From the NCBI GenBank assembly GCA_029259695.1, contig JAJDEQ010000003.1:1-59566 (forward strand): 59,566 bases of DNA. The letters run 5' to 3'. Below are positions 34,201-41,850 of this stretch, in pieces. The DNA is from Planctomycetota bacterium. Lineage in GTDB: Bacteria > Planctomycetota > B15-G4. A model generated the notes under the pieces. It saw only the letters and a program-made list of their open reading frames with translations, ran no database searches and was not told where the DNA came from. Every line of letters begins with the position of its first letter. Position 1 is the stretch's first letter. Made by a program: the position numbers and the translations under genes.

Positions 34201-35475
34201 ATGAGCGACGAGACCACGAGCGGGCCGGCGTCTTCGCGTCGCAAGGGCCTCTCCAACCGTGCCAAGCTGCTGCTGTCGCCGCTGATCGTGCTGTTGGCGC
34301 TCGAACTCGTGGCGCGGCTCTACGTGCGCGTCACCGACGAGCCCTACGACAGCGCCGCGACCCGTGAGCACATCGAGCACACGGTGGCCGCCATGTCGCC
34401 CTACAGCGACGACGGCGAGGACGACGACATCGTGCCCCACCCGTACTTCGGCTGGGAACGGGCCAACAACCTGGCCACCACCTTCCAGGACGAGCACTAC
34501 TTCACCACCGAAGAGGCCGACACCTCGTTCGACGTGCTCGTGGTGGGCTCGTCCGTCGGCGCGTCGGTGACCAACCGCGCCGGTGACCGGCTGGTGCAGA
34601 TGCTGTCCGCCGACGCGCGCCTCACCGGCCGCCCGGTGCGGCTGATGAAGTACGCCCGCGCCGCGTTCAAGCAGCCGCAACAGCTCATGCTGGTGTGCTA
34701 CCTGCTCAGCCTGGGTTGCGCCCCGGACATGGTCGTCTCGCTCGACGGCTTCAACGAGATGGCCTTCGCCGTCGGCAACGGCAACCGGCAGACGCACCCC
34801 AGCTACCCCGGGATCGACCAGTGGTCGGTCGTCGTGCGCGAGCACGCCGTGGGCCCGCAGGCACTCGACCTGCTGATCGAGTTCCGACAACACCAGCTCG
34901 ACGCACAGGCCCTGGCGGACACCACGCTGCGCTACGGCCTGACCCGCAGTTGCGTGCTCGGCTCCCTGGCCAGCGCACGCCTGGGCGGCATCCGCCAGCG
35001 CTGGGCCCGGGCGCAGCAACGCTACGTGGAGCACGTGACCGAGGGCGGCACGCGCGCGGCCACCTCGGGCCCCGCCTTCCGCGGACGCCCGCCCGCCGCC
35101 GTCGACGCCGGCATCCGCACCTGGAGCCACGCCACCGAGACCCTGCACGCCATCTGCGACGGCCGCGGGATCCCCTTCGTGAGCGTGCTCCAGCCCAACC
35201 TCACCGACGTGGACGGCAAGCCGATGAGCGACACGGAGGCCGGCTTCAGCGCCTCGGACACGTGGGCCTTCGCCGGCCGCGAGGGCTACCCCAAGCTGCG
35301 CGCCGCCGCGGCCCGGTTGCGCGAGCAGGGCATCCACTGCGTGGACGGCACGCGCATCTTCGTCGACGTGACCGAGACGACCTACGCCGACGGCTCGCAC
35401 TTCAACGACCGCGGCAACCAGCTCATGGCCGAGTTCGTGGCGCAGGCGCTCCTGGACGCACTGCCGGTGCCGTGA
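34201..35475 (+). CDS. Membrane-anchored SGNH/GDSL-like hydrolase
   Basis: A 424-aa protein with one N-terminal membrane segment (LLLSPLIVLLALELVARLYV) and an external domain. The pattern is SGNH-like: VLVVGSSVGASVTNRAG (block I Ser in a GSS context), DMVVSLDGFNEMAFAVG (the Asn block), and DGSHFNDRGNQLMAEFV with the DxxH catalytic pair at the end. Such proteins often esterify or de-esterify exopolysaccharide or act as acyltransferase partners. It follows SQR by 55 bases on the same strand, and I see no functional tie. It converges with the gene at 35484, leaving 8 bases. Confidence 0.75.
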   Translation: MSDETTSGPASSRRKGLSNRAKLLLSPLIVLLALELVARLYVRVTDEPYDSAATREHIEHTVAAMSPYSDDGEDDDIVPHPYFGWERANNLATTFQDEHYFTTEEADTSFDVLVVGSSVGASVTNRAGDRLVQMLSADARLTGRPVRLMKYARAAFKQPQQLMLVCYLLSLGCAPDMVVSLDGFNEMAFAVGNGNRQTHPSYPGIDQWSVVVREHAVGPQALDLLIEFRQHQLDAQALADTTLRYGLTRSCVLGSLASARLGGIRQRWARAQQRYVEHVTEGGTRAATSGPAFRGRPPAAVDAGIRTWSHATETLHAICDGRGIPFVSVLQPNLTDVDGKPMSDTEAGFSASDTWAFAGREGYPKLRAAAARLREQGIHCVDGTRIFVDVTETTYADGSHFNDRGNQLMAEFVAQALLDALPVP

Positions 35476-35483
35476 GCCATGGA

Positions 35484-36134
35484 TCAACCGGCCGCGCGTT
35501 CTCCGGTGTTTCGTCGCATGAGCGCCACCGCGAGGTAGACCAGGGGTGTGTCCACCGCCGCGATCGTGACCTTGATCAGGTACTGCCCCACGATGATCGG
35601 CAACAACGGCATCTCACCGCCGAAGGCGATGCTCACGAAGATCACCGTGTCGATCAATTGGCTGATCAGCGTGCTGCCGTTGTTGCGCAGCCAGAGCTTG
35701 CGCCCACCGGTCCACTCGCGCAATCGGTGGAAGATCCACACGTCGAGGTGCTGGCTGAACAGGTAGGCCGTCCACCCTCCGAGCAGGATGCGCGGTGCCA
35801 TGCCGAACGTCTGGGCGTACGCCTCCTGGTGCCCCCAGAAGCTCGCCGGCATGGACCAGATGCAGACCTGGAAGAAGGCCACGGCCACGACCATGCAGAG
35901 GAAGCCCGCGCGCACTGCCACCTTGGCCGCCTGCCGGCCGAAGACCTCCGAGATGACATCCGTCACGGTGAACGTGATGGCGTACGAGAACACGGTTGCC
36001 GCCGCGCTCAGCCCGAAGGGCAGGGCGATGATCTTCGAGCCACCGGCGACGCTGGCCACGAGCACCGCGGTGTTGAGCGCCACGAGGTACACCATCAGGT
36101 GCCGTCCGTGACCTGCTGTCTCCTCGCGCGTCAT
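35484..36134 (-). CDS. yhhQ: YhhQ/VUT-family queuosine precursor transporter
   Basis: A 216-aa integral membrane protein with about six hydrophobic segments. The family blocks are LNTAVLVASVAGGSKIIALP, AITFTVTDVISEVFGRQAA, LFSQHLDVWIFHRLREWT and LWLRNNGSTLISQLIDTVIF. Members import preQ0/preQ1 for queuosine tRNA modification. Start 36134 is chosen for the GGGAG upstream; a GTG at 36164 would add ten residues. It is on the minus strand after the GAF/TIR-like gene. Confidence 0.9.
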   Translation of the reverse strand: MTREETAGHGRHLMVYLVALNTAVLVASVAGGSKIIALPFGLSAAATVFSYAITFTVTDVISEVFGRQAAKVAVRAGFLCMVVAVAFFQVCIWSMPASFWGHQEAYAQTFGMAPRILLGGWTAYLFSQHLDVWIFHRLREWTGGRKLWLRNNGSTLISQLIDTVIFVSIAFGGEMPLLPIIVGQYLIKVTIAAVDTPLVYLAVALMRRNTGERAAG

Positions 36135-36191
36135 GTCCGCGATCGCTCCCTCACCAAGAGGCACGCTGACAACGCCCGGTGATCGCCGCGG

Positions 36192-37181
36192 TCAGGCACC
36201 GGCCGCCACGAAGCCCCACCCGGTGAGCACCTTCGCGATCTGTTTCTCGAAGGTCTTCTTCTCGTAGCGGATGACCTTCAACCCGTGCAGGTCCGACGGC
36301 TGCTCCAGGTCCGGCTGCTCGCCTTCGTTCTTCAGGATGAAATGGACGCGACCTTCGTGTCTCCATTTCTCGCACAGCATGCCCGCCTCGAAGATGACGT
36401 TCTGCCGGGCGCGGGGTCTGAGTTCCGGCTCGCCACCTTCGACTCGCTTGCCGCCCAGATCGTCAGGCGTGAGCAGCACGAACCCGGCCACGCAGTCGTG
36501 CACCTTCTCCTCGAGGTGTTCGAGGATCGTCTTGTTGCCGCAGGTCTCCTCCTTCAGGATCACGATGTCCTGGGCGCTGATGCCGTGCAGCCGGACGACC
36601 TTGGACAGGTCGTCCACCAGATCGTCGTCGTGCCCGTGCACCACGAAGATCTTGGCCGATGTGTGCAGCGGCGACTTGGAGGCTGCGAGTGCGCTCTCGA
36701 GCGCACTGACGTACGCCTCGATCCACCGGATCGCGCCGTCATCGAACTCCTGCTCCACGTCGTTGTTGTGGAAACTCGCCACACCGATCACCTGCTCGCC
36801 GTTCCCGAACGGCAGCTCGATCGGTACGCAGACGATGTTCTTGACCGGGATCGGGTCGCTCTCCTCCTTGACGAAGTCCTTTCCCTTGTCGATCCCGTTC
36901 TCCCACTTGGTGCGGTTCGTCATGAAGGCGGTCCACGCCAGGCCCTTGTTCTTCGCCGAGAACGAGGGCGAGTTCTTGTCCGTCGCTCCCGGGAGATGGA
37001 AGTGGAGCTTGTAGGGCCGCAACGACTTCCTGTCCTTCGACACCATGTAGAGCGAACCGGCCTCGCAGATGTCATTGTCGTCGATCACGAACTGCAGGAA
37101 GATCGTGAGCACTTCCTCCTTGGACTTGTGGCGGGCGGCCCTGAAGAAGTTCTGGAGTGCGTCCACGCGTTTGTCGGGCAT
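36192..37181 (-). CDS. GAF-like/TIR-like fusion protein (CAP12-type TIR domain)
   Basis: A 329-aa cytoplasmic protein. Residues about 1-165 resemble a GAF sensor domain (MVSKDRKSLRPYKLHFHLPG, NIVCVPIELPFGNGEQVIGV). Residues about 177-325 are the predicted nucleotide-binding TIR-like fold of the CAP12/Pycsar type: KIFVVHGHDDDLVDDL, VAGFVLLTPDDLGG, RARQNVIFEAGMLCEKW. Glu265 in NVIFEAG is at the position conserved in NAD-cleaving members. In defence systems this domain degrades NAD+ after a cyclic-nucleotide signal; here no cyclase gene lies next to it, and a GAF sensor would supply the input. Start 37181 has GGGGGA upstream; the frame extends to 37316 without similarity. Confidence 0.82.
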   Translation of the reverse strand: MPDKRVDALQNFFRAARHKSKEEVLTIFLQFVIDDNDICEAGSLYMVSKDRKSLRPYKLHFHLPGATDKNSPSFSAKNKGLAWTAFMTNRTKWENGIDKGKDFVKEESDPIPVKNIVCVPIELPFGNGEQVIGVASFHNNDVEQEFDDGAIRWIEAYVSALESALAASKSPLHTSAKIFVVHGHDDDLVDDLSKVVRLHGISAQDIVILKEETCGNKTILEHLEEKVHDCVAGFVLLTPDDLGGKRVEGGEPELRPRARQNVIFEAGMLCEKWRHEGRVHFILKNEGEQPDLEQPSDLHGLKVIRYEKKTFEKQIAKVLTGWGFVAAGA

Positions 37182-37349
37182 GCGATCCCCCTTGATCTCG
37201 CTCTCCCTGGCTCCGCGCTTCCCGCGGGAACCTCCTTCGAGCGTGCGAGCGAGAATACTCGCTGATCGTAGGAGCGTACAGGCGCCCCGGCGTGGGGCCG
37301 CCGCCATGCGCTGCACACGGCGGCCGCGCCCGAGTCACGCAGGCAGGGA

Positions 37350-37763
37350 TCAGTCGTCGAGGCGCTCGTGGTCGCCAATCAGTTCTTTGGCGCGATCGAT
37401 CACGGCGTCGGAGGCCTCGTCGTCTCCGAGCGCGCGGTGGGCCCGCGACGTCGCGTTGGCCAGGTTGACGAGCACGGGCTCGGGTGGAGGCTCCTCACTG
37501 GACACCTGCTCCCACACGCGGGCCAGGAGATCGCGCGCCTCGGCCGCCCGGCCCTGCTTCGTCATGGCTTCGCCCAGGACGGCGTTGGCCTGCATCTTCT
37601 GGAATCGATTGCCCTGCGCACGCAACGCACTCCGGGCCGCTTCCTCCGACTCCGCCCAGCGCTCCAGCTTGGCGTACGCCATGCAGAGCACGTCCAGGGT
37701 CTGACGCATCTGCGGACTCTCTTCGCCCGGGTTCACGGCGAAGCCCTTGCGCGCCTTGAGCAA
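37350..37763 (-). pseudogene. TPR-like C-terminal fragment
   Basis: The 137-aa reading has helical TPR-like character (RQTLDVLCMAYAKLERWAES, NRFQKMQANAVLGEAMTKQG, NLANATSRAHRALGDDEASD). The only in-frame start is a TTG at 37763 with no ribosome site, and the frame is open back to a stop near 37880 with no ATG or GTG. It looks like the 3' remnant of a longer TPR gene (perhaps a kinase or sigma-linked TPR protein). It could also be a short expressed protein. Confidence 0.5.
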
Positions 37764-37868
37764 TGCCGGGTGGCCGCCGACGAACCGCTGCTGCCAGCAC
37801 CCTGCACATCCCCGGTCCGGCCCGCAGACGCACCCCCGTCTTGTCGGCCGTCGCTGCTCGAGGCTTCG

Positions 37869-37898
37869 CTGGAATCACTCACGGCGAGTCGATTCCAG
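37869..37898 (-). terminator. Hairpin after the CSLREA-type gene
   Basis: Arms CTGGAATC-ACTC (37869-37880) and GAGT-C-GATTCCAG (37886-37898) form about 12 bp with one bulged C and an ACGGC loop. It lies 55 bases beyond the stop of the gene at 37953. No T tract follows. Confidence 0.5.
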
Positions 37899-37952
37899 CC
37901 CCCGGCGCGCGTGACACCCGGACGATCCCGGGCCCACCACCGTCGTCGCGGC

Positions 37953-39212
37953 TCAGTTCTCGATGACCGGCGTGTACTCGAAGGCGCCGATGTCGCACAC
38001 GGTCGTGCCCACGCCGTCGATGTCCACTCGCGCGTTGCCGCGCTGGTCGAACTCGGGGCAGGCCCCGTCGTCCGCGGCGTCGATGGCGGGGCTGTCGTCG
38101 CGCAACGCCATGGTCTCGGTGTTGCCGCCGTTGTCGCGCAGCTTCTTGTCCAGTCGCGGATCGGTGTTCGACAGGTCGAACGTGCCGTCGACGATCAGGA
38201 AGCCGCAACTGTCACCGTTCTCCAGGTTGCCGCCGCCCGACGAGATCGGCCCGACGCAGTTCGCCTTCTTCTTGCCCACCCGGAAGAGCAGCGTGTTGGT
38301 CAGGTTGACGGTGTTGGCGCCGCCGTCGTCGTCGTCCGCGGAGATGTTGGCGTCCTCCTTGGAGCGGTTCTTGGCCAGGGTGCAGTTGATCAGCGTCGTG
38401 ACCGAGGCGTCCTCGAGGCTCATGGCGGCGCCGTTGTTCTTGGCCCGGTTGAAGGCCATCGTCACGTTGGTGAACGTCGTGTTCTGGGCCGAGTTCTCGA
38501 ACGCACCGCCCTCGTCCGAGGCCTTGTTGCGGCTGAGCGTCGAGTTGTTCATCACCAGCTCGCCGCCGGAGATGTCGATCCCGCCGCCATCGTCCTTGGC
38601 GCGGTTCTTGGTGAACATGGAATCCTGCACCGTGGTCGTGCCCGACTCGACGCGCAGGCCGCCACCGTCGTCCAGACAGCGGTTCTTCGTGACCAGTACC
38701 TTGCTCAGCGTCAGGTCGTCGTTGGCGCGGATGCCGCCGCCGCCATCACCGTCCGTCTCGCTCTTCACGTTGCCCTTGCGCACCTGCAGGCTCTCGATCG
38801 TCGTGGGCGCGAAGATGTCGAAGATGCGGGTCTTGGCCTTCTTGCCGTCGATGATGGTCTCGTCGGCACCGGCACCGGTGATCGTGACGTCGTCGCTGAT
38901 GTCCAGGTCGCCCGTGGCGGCCGGATCGCCACCGTCCACGGGTCCCGTCAGATCCTTGAGCTTGAGGCGGTAGAGGCCGGCGGGCAGATTGATCTCGTCG
39001 GCACCGGGCGTGAAGTTGGCGTGCATGATCGCCGCGCGCAGCGTGCACTGCAGGCCTTCGGTCTCCAGGTCGGCGTCGCACACGCCGTCGCCGATGTTGG
39101 CGTCGGGCAGGTCGTCGGTACTGTTCACGTCGATCGTCTCGGCCAGGCCGGTGGGCGCGAACAACGAGCAGATGAGCATCAGAACGAGAGCGGTGCAACG
39201 CAGCGACGACAT
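37953..39212 (-). CDS. Secreted right-handed beta-helix protein with CSLREA-type N domain
   Basis: A 419-aa secreted protein. Start 39212 follows an AAAGGAAG ribosome site and gives a signal peptide ending in GLAE. Residues about 26-75 match the CSLREA/CTLR motif (IDVNSTDDLPDANIGDGVCD, LQCTLRAAIMHANFTPGADE). Residues about 120-350 are short parallel beta-helix turns (VLVTKNRCLDDGGGLRVESG, SMFTKNRAKDDGGGIDISGG). The end AIDAADDGACPEFDQRGNAR and DIGAFEYTP is the usual closing block of such surface proteins. No polysaccharide-lyase active site is evident. It is divergent from the truncated sigma-factor gene. Confidence 0.85.
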   Translation of the reverse strand: MSSLRCTALVLMLICSLFAPTGLAETIDVNSTDDLPDANIGDGVCDADLETEGLQCTLRAAIMHANFTPGADEINLPAGLYRLKLKDLTGPVDGGDPAATGDLDISDDVTITGAGADETIIDGKKAKTRIFDIFAPTTIESLQVRKGNVKSETDGDGGGGIRANDDLTLSKVLVTKNRCLDDGGGLRVESGTTTVQDSMFTKNRAKDDGGGIDISGGELVMNNSTLSRNKASDEGGAFENSAQNTTFTNVTMAFNRAKNNGAAMSLEDASVTTLINCTLAKNRSKEDANISADDDDGGANTVNLTNTLLFRVGKKKANCVGPISSGGGNLENGDSCGFLIVDGTFDLSNTDPRLDKKLRDNGGNTETMALRDDSPAIDAADDGACPEFDQRGNARVDIDGVGTTVCDIGAFEYTPVIEN

Positions 39213-39380
39213 GCTGTCTTCCTTTTGGTGACGTGGGCGCCGATCAACCTCGCGCCCGAACTGGGTCCGGGCCCCCTGCCCGAGCCCCCGATTGTGACCG
39301 ATCTTGCCGCGCCCGTCGAACGCAGCGGCGTCCGATTCCCTTAAACTCACACGCCGAATCCGCACCCCGGGAACAGCCGC

Positions 39381-39605
39381 TTGTCCGAGTCCGCAGACGA
39401 CCTCGCCGAGCGCGCCCAGGAGGTGACGCGCCTGCTCAAGACGGTGGCCGGCGGCGACGAACGCTCCGCCGATCGCCTGATGGAGCTGGTCTACAGCGAG
39501 CTGCGCGGCCTGGCAGGTGCCTGCCTGGGCCCCGCCGCGGCGGAACACACGCTGCAGCCCACGGCCCTGGTGCACGAAGCGTGGTTGACCCGCGAGCCGG
39601 AGTAG
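39381..39605 (+). pseudogene. Truncated ECF sigma factor (region 2 fragment)
   Basis: 74 residues from TTG 39381 match the N-terminal half of ECF sigma factors of the TIGR02999-like group: LLKTVAGGDERSADRLMELV, YSELRGLAGACLGPAAAEHT, LQPTALVHEAWL. A full protein is about 180-200 residues. The frame stops at TAG 39603-39605 before region 4, so promoter recognition would be lost. The sequence then passes straight into a lipoprotein gene, which suggests a deletion or recombination after the sigma start. The stop overlaps the ribosome site of the next gene, so translation of this fragment may still feed that gene. Confidence 0.7.
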
Positions 39606-39610
39606 AGCCC

Positions 39611-40684
39611 GTGCATTCCCGATCCCACACCGCGTGTCGGCTCAGCTTGCTCTCCACGCTGTGCGCGCTGACCCTGGTGCTCGCCACGGGCTGCGGCATC
39701 CGCGGCACCCCGCCGAACCCCGCCAGCACCGGGCCCGGCGGCCTGCTCTTCGAGCGCGAGCACCAACTCGTCCAGCTCGAGCCCGAGAGTGCGGCCGAGC
39801 GCGTGCTGTTCACGTACCCCGACCGCGGCCTGGACGGCATCACCTGGGCGCCCGACCGACAGCGCTTCGCCTTCGCCTCCAACCGCGACGGCAAGTGGCG
39901 CATCTACAGCGGCAGCCTGGACGTCGAACCACGCGTGCTCGTGCACAAGGACGAAGGCTTCCCGGGGCCCCTGCGCTGGTCGCCCGACGGGCGCCGCATC
40001 GCGTACGTCATCGACGGCTACACGGTCGGCACGGGCTGGGTCTGCGTGGTCGACGCGGACAGCGGTGACGTGCGTCGCGTGACGCCTCCCGATGGGTTCG
40101 ACGGCAGCTTCGACTGGTCGCCGGACGGGCGTTCGCTCGTGCTCGCGGCCGAGGTGTCCCAGACGGTCCATGATGAGGGGCACGTGCTCTGGGTCGAACG
40201 CGAAGCGGAGCTCGAGCTGCTCGACGTCGCGTCGGGCGAGCGCCGACGCCTGACCGCGCTCGCCGGTGAAGTCGAGCGCCCGGCCTGGTCCCCCGACGGC
40301 CAATGGATCGCGTTCCAGTCCGGCGCGAACCTGATGCTCGTACCCGCGACCGGAGGTGACGTGCGCACCCTCGCCACCGGCATCGCCAACCACGGCACGC
40401 CGGTCTGGGCCCCCGACTCGAGCCGACTGCTCGCCCTGAAGATCGTCGAGCGCAAGAGCGGGGGCGAGGGCACGGACTGCGACGGCGTGTTGCTCGTCAC
40501 CCTCGACGGCGAGGAGCGCGTGTTCCCCTCCGATGCCCACGTGTGGCACGCGCTCTGGAATCCGGCGGCCGACCGCATCCTGCGCGTCGACAACGAACGC
40601 CTCGTGCTGCTCGACCCCGAGTCCGGCGCCGAGGAGACGCTCGTGACCGACACCGGCTGGGTGAGTGAAGTCGACTGGCGCTGA
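39611..40684 (+). CDS. Lipoprotein with TolB-like WD40/PD40 beta-propeller
   Basis: A 357-aa lipoprotein. GTG 39611 has GGAG (39597-39600) 10 bases upstream, inside the sigma fragment's end. The signal peptide ends in the lipobox LATGC. The remainder is a six-blade-type TolB/PD40 propeller: ITWAPDRQRFAFASNRDGKW, LRWSPDGRRIAYVIDGY, FDWSPDGRSLVLAAEV, PAWSPDGQWIAFQSG, WAPDSSRLLALKIV. No catalytic domain is attached, unlike DPP4 or prolyl oligopeptidases. It is probably an envelope-bound binding or sensing protein. The frame is open upstream of 39611, but that part overlaps the sigma fragment and lacks similarity. Confidence 0.82.
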   Translation: MHSRSHTACRLSLLSTLCALTLVLATGCGIRGTPPNPASTGPGGLLFEREHQLVQLEPESAAERVLFTYPDRGLDGITWAPDRQRFAFASNRDGKWRIYSGSLDVEPRVLVHKDEGFPGPLRWSPDGRRIAYVIDGYTVGTGWVCVVDADSGDVRRVTPPDGFDGSFDWSPDGRSLVLAAEVSQTVHDEGHVLWVEREAELELLDVASGERRRLTALAGEVERPAWSPDGQWIAFQSGANLMLVPATGGDVRTLATGIANHGTPVWAPDSSRLLALKIVERKSGGEGTDCDGVLLVTLDGEERVFPSDAHVWHALWNPAADRILRVDNERLVLLDPESGAEETLVTDTGWVSEVDWR

Positions 40685-40817
40685 CGCCGCCGGCCCGCGC
40701 GTCCGAGACGGGCGGGCCACGGCCGACAGGCGCTGACACCGCCGGCCTACGCGTCGGGTCGGGCGGGCGATGGTCGGCAGAGGCTGACACGGCCGACCGG
40801 CGCGTCGGGGACGGTCG
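40681..40817. repeat. Three imperfect tandem repeats of about 51-52 bp
   Basis: Copies begin with CTGAC at 40681, 40733 and 40784; the third is partial. Shared text includes CTGACRCCGCCGGCC, GCGTC, GGGCGGGC and GGYCGRCAG. The first copy includes the stop codon of the TolB-like lipoprotein, and the array fills the space between the convergent genes at 40684 and 40841. Its function is unknown; it may act as a transcription barrier or be slippage-derived spacer. Confidence 0.6.
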
Positions 40818-40840
40818 AGCAACGAGCGTTCTCGCGACAG

Positions 40841-41434
40841 TCAGCGCCCGTCGTCGGGATCGCCTTCGGGATCCGGGTCTTCGGCCTCCAACTCCCAGCG
40901 GATCTCGTGGGCCACGCCGCGGATCGCGGCCCGGACCGACCACGCATCGATGGGTGCGAGGTCGCCGTAGTCCTCGAGCACGAAGGGCTCGTCCTCACCT
41001 TCGGGCCAGGCGCGCACGGTGATCGTGCTGGCGTCGAACAGCCCCTCGGCGCTGGTCGACTGCATCGCCCGCAGGTCGACGTGGTCCATCAGGTAGCAGA
41101 GCCGGCCGTACTCGAACACCGACACCTTGCCGCTCCAGCGGCCCTCCCGGTCGACGAACTCGGCGCGGCCGTCGCGCCACAACGTGATCCGATCCCCGCC
41201 CCAGATCCACGGGCTGAAGACCCCCAGCTCGACCTTCCAGTAGGGCAGGCGCTCGAGCACCGCGGGGATCTCGTCGTAGCCGATGGCGTGACCGAACAGG
41301 TACGCGTACTCGGGCGGCACGTCGTCCGGCGCGCCGGCGGCAGCACGGCCGGTCCCGCCGGCACCCGTGTCGCCGGGCCCGCACGCACCGAGACAACCAG
41401 CGACGACGGCCAGCGCGACGAGTGTCCTGTGCAT
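40841..41434 (-). CDS. Lipoprotein of unknown function
   Basis: A 197-aa lipoprotein. ATG 41434 begins a signal peptide ending in lipobox CLGAC. A short Gly/Ala linker is followed by a compact domain with EYAYLFGHAIGYDEIPAVLE, KVELGVFSPWIWGGDRITLW and FEYGRLCYLMDHVDLRAM. The C terminus is acidic (AEDPDPEGDPDDGR). I do not recognise a family. A small Cys-containing lipoprotein lies just upstream on the same strand and they may be cotranscribed. Confidence 0.72.
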   Translation of the reverse strand: MHRTLVALAVVAGCLGACGPGDTGAGGTGRAAAGAPDDVPPEYAYLFGHAIGYDEIPAVLERLPYWKVELGVFSPWIWGGDRITLWRDGRAEFVDREGRWSGKVSVFEYGRLCYLMDHVDLRAMQSTSAEGLFDASTITVRAWPEGEDEPFVLEDYGDLAPIDAWSVRAAIRGVAHEIRWELEAEDPDPEGDPDDGR

Positions 41435-41496
41435 GCGAGCTCTCTCGGGCGGAAGGGCGCTGCAACCGCGCGCGGGTTGCCCGGTTGCGCCGCTCG

Positions 41497-41763
41497 TCAT
41501 CTTCGCTGCCCAGCGGTTTCCGGCAAGCGCGTGTCCACCCAGACGTAGTCGATCAACTGCGACTCGACCCAGTCCGAGCACTCGGACGGTGTCGACATCT
41601 CGGACACAACGGGCCCGCTCGACTCGCCATCCCGGGTGACTTCCCGCTCGAGTCGGCACAGTGTGCAGATCTCGGTGCCCGACATCGTCACGCCGAGCGA
41701 CGAACAGCCGACGAGGGTCGCCAGCAGGAGCGCGACGCCGTTCCGCTGCACGCGTCTGTTCAT
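41497..41763 (-). CDS. Small lipoprotein with a CTLC motif
   Basis: An 88-aa protein from ATG 41763 with GGGAG 11 bases upstream. Signal peptide and lipobox LVGC are clear (Cys20). The mature part has ICTLCRLEREVT, a CxxC pair that could bind metal or be redox-active, and SECSDWVESQLIDYVWVDTR. No family recognised. It is 62 bases upstream of the next lipoprotein gene. Confidence 0.65.
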   Translation of the reverse strand: MNRRVQRNGVALLLATLVGCSSLGVTMSGTEICTLCRLEREVTRDGESSGPVVSEMSTPSECSDWVESQLIDYVWVDTRLPETAGQRR

Positions 41764-41828
41764 CGCCCCTTGCTCCCGAGGTGCCGTTGGCGTCGAGTGT
41801 ATCAGCCTCGGGCTCCGGTCCCGGTCGC

Positions 41829-41850
41829 GAGCGGCACCGGCTCGCCGCTC
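41829..41850 (-). terminator. Hairpin at the end of the five-gene unit
   Basis: GAGCGGC (41829-41835) and GCCGCTC (41844-41850) form a 7-bp stem with an 8-base loop, overlapping the stop codon of the last gene of the unit. No T tract follows, and a same-strand lipoprotein gene begins 66 bases on. Confidence 0.3.

Noticed and set aside
39233..39610. N-terminal extension of the TolB-like lipoprotein
   Set aside because: It would bury the signal peptide and lipobox inside the protein and overlaps the sigma-factor reading.
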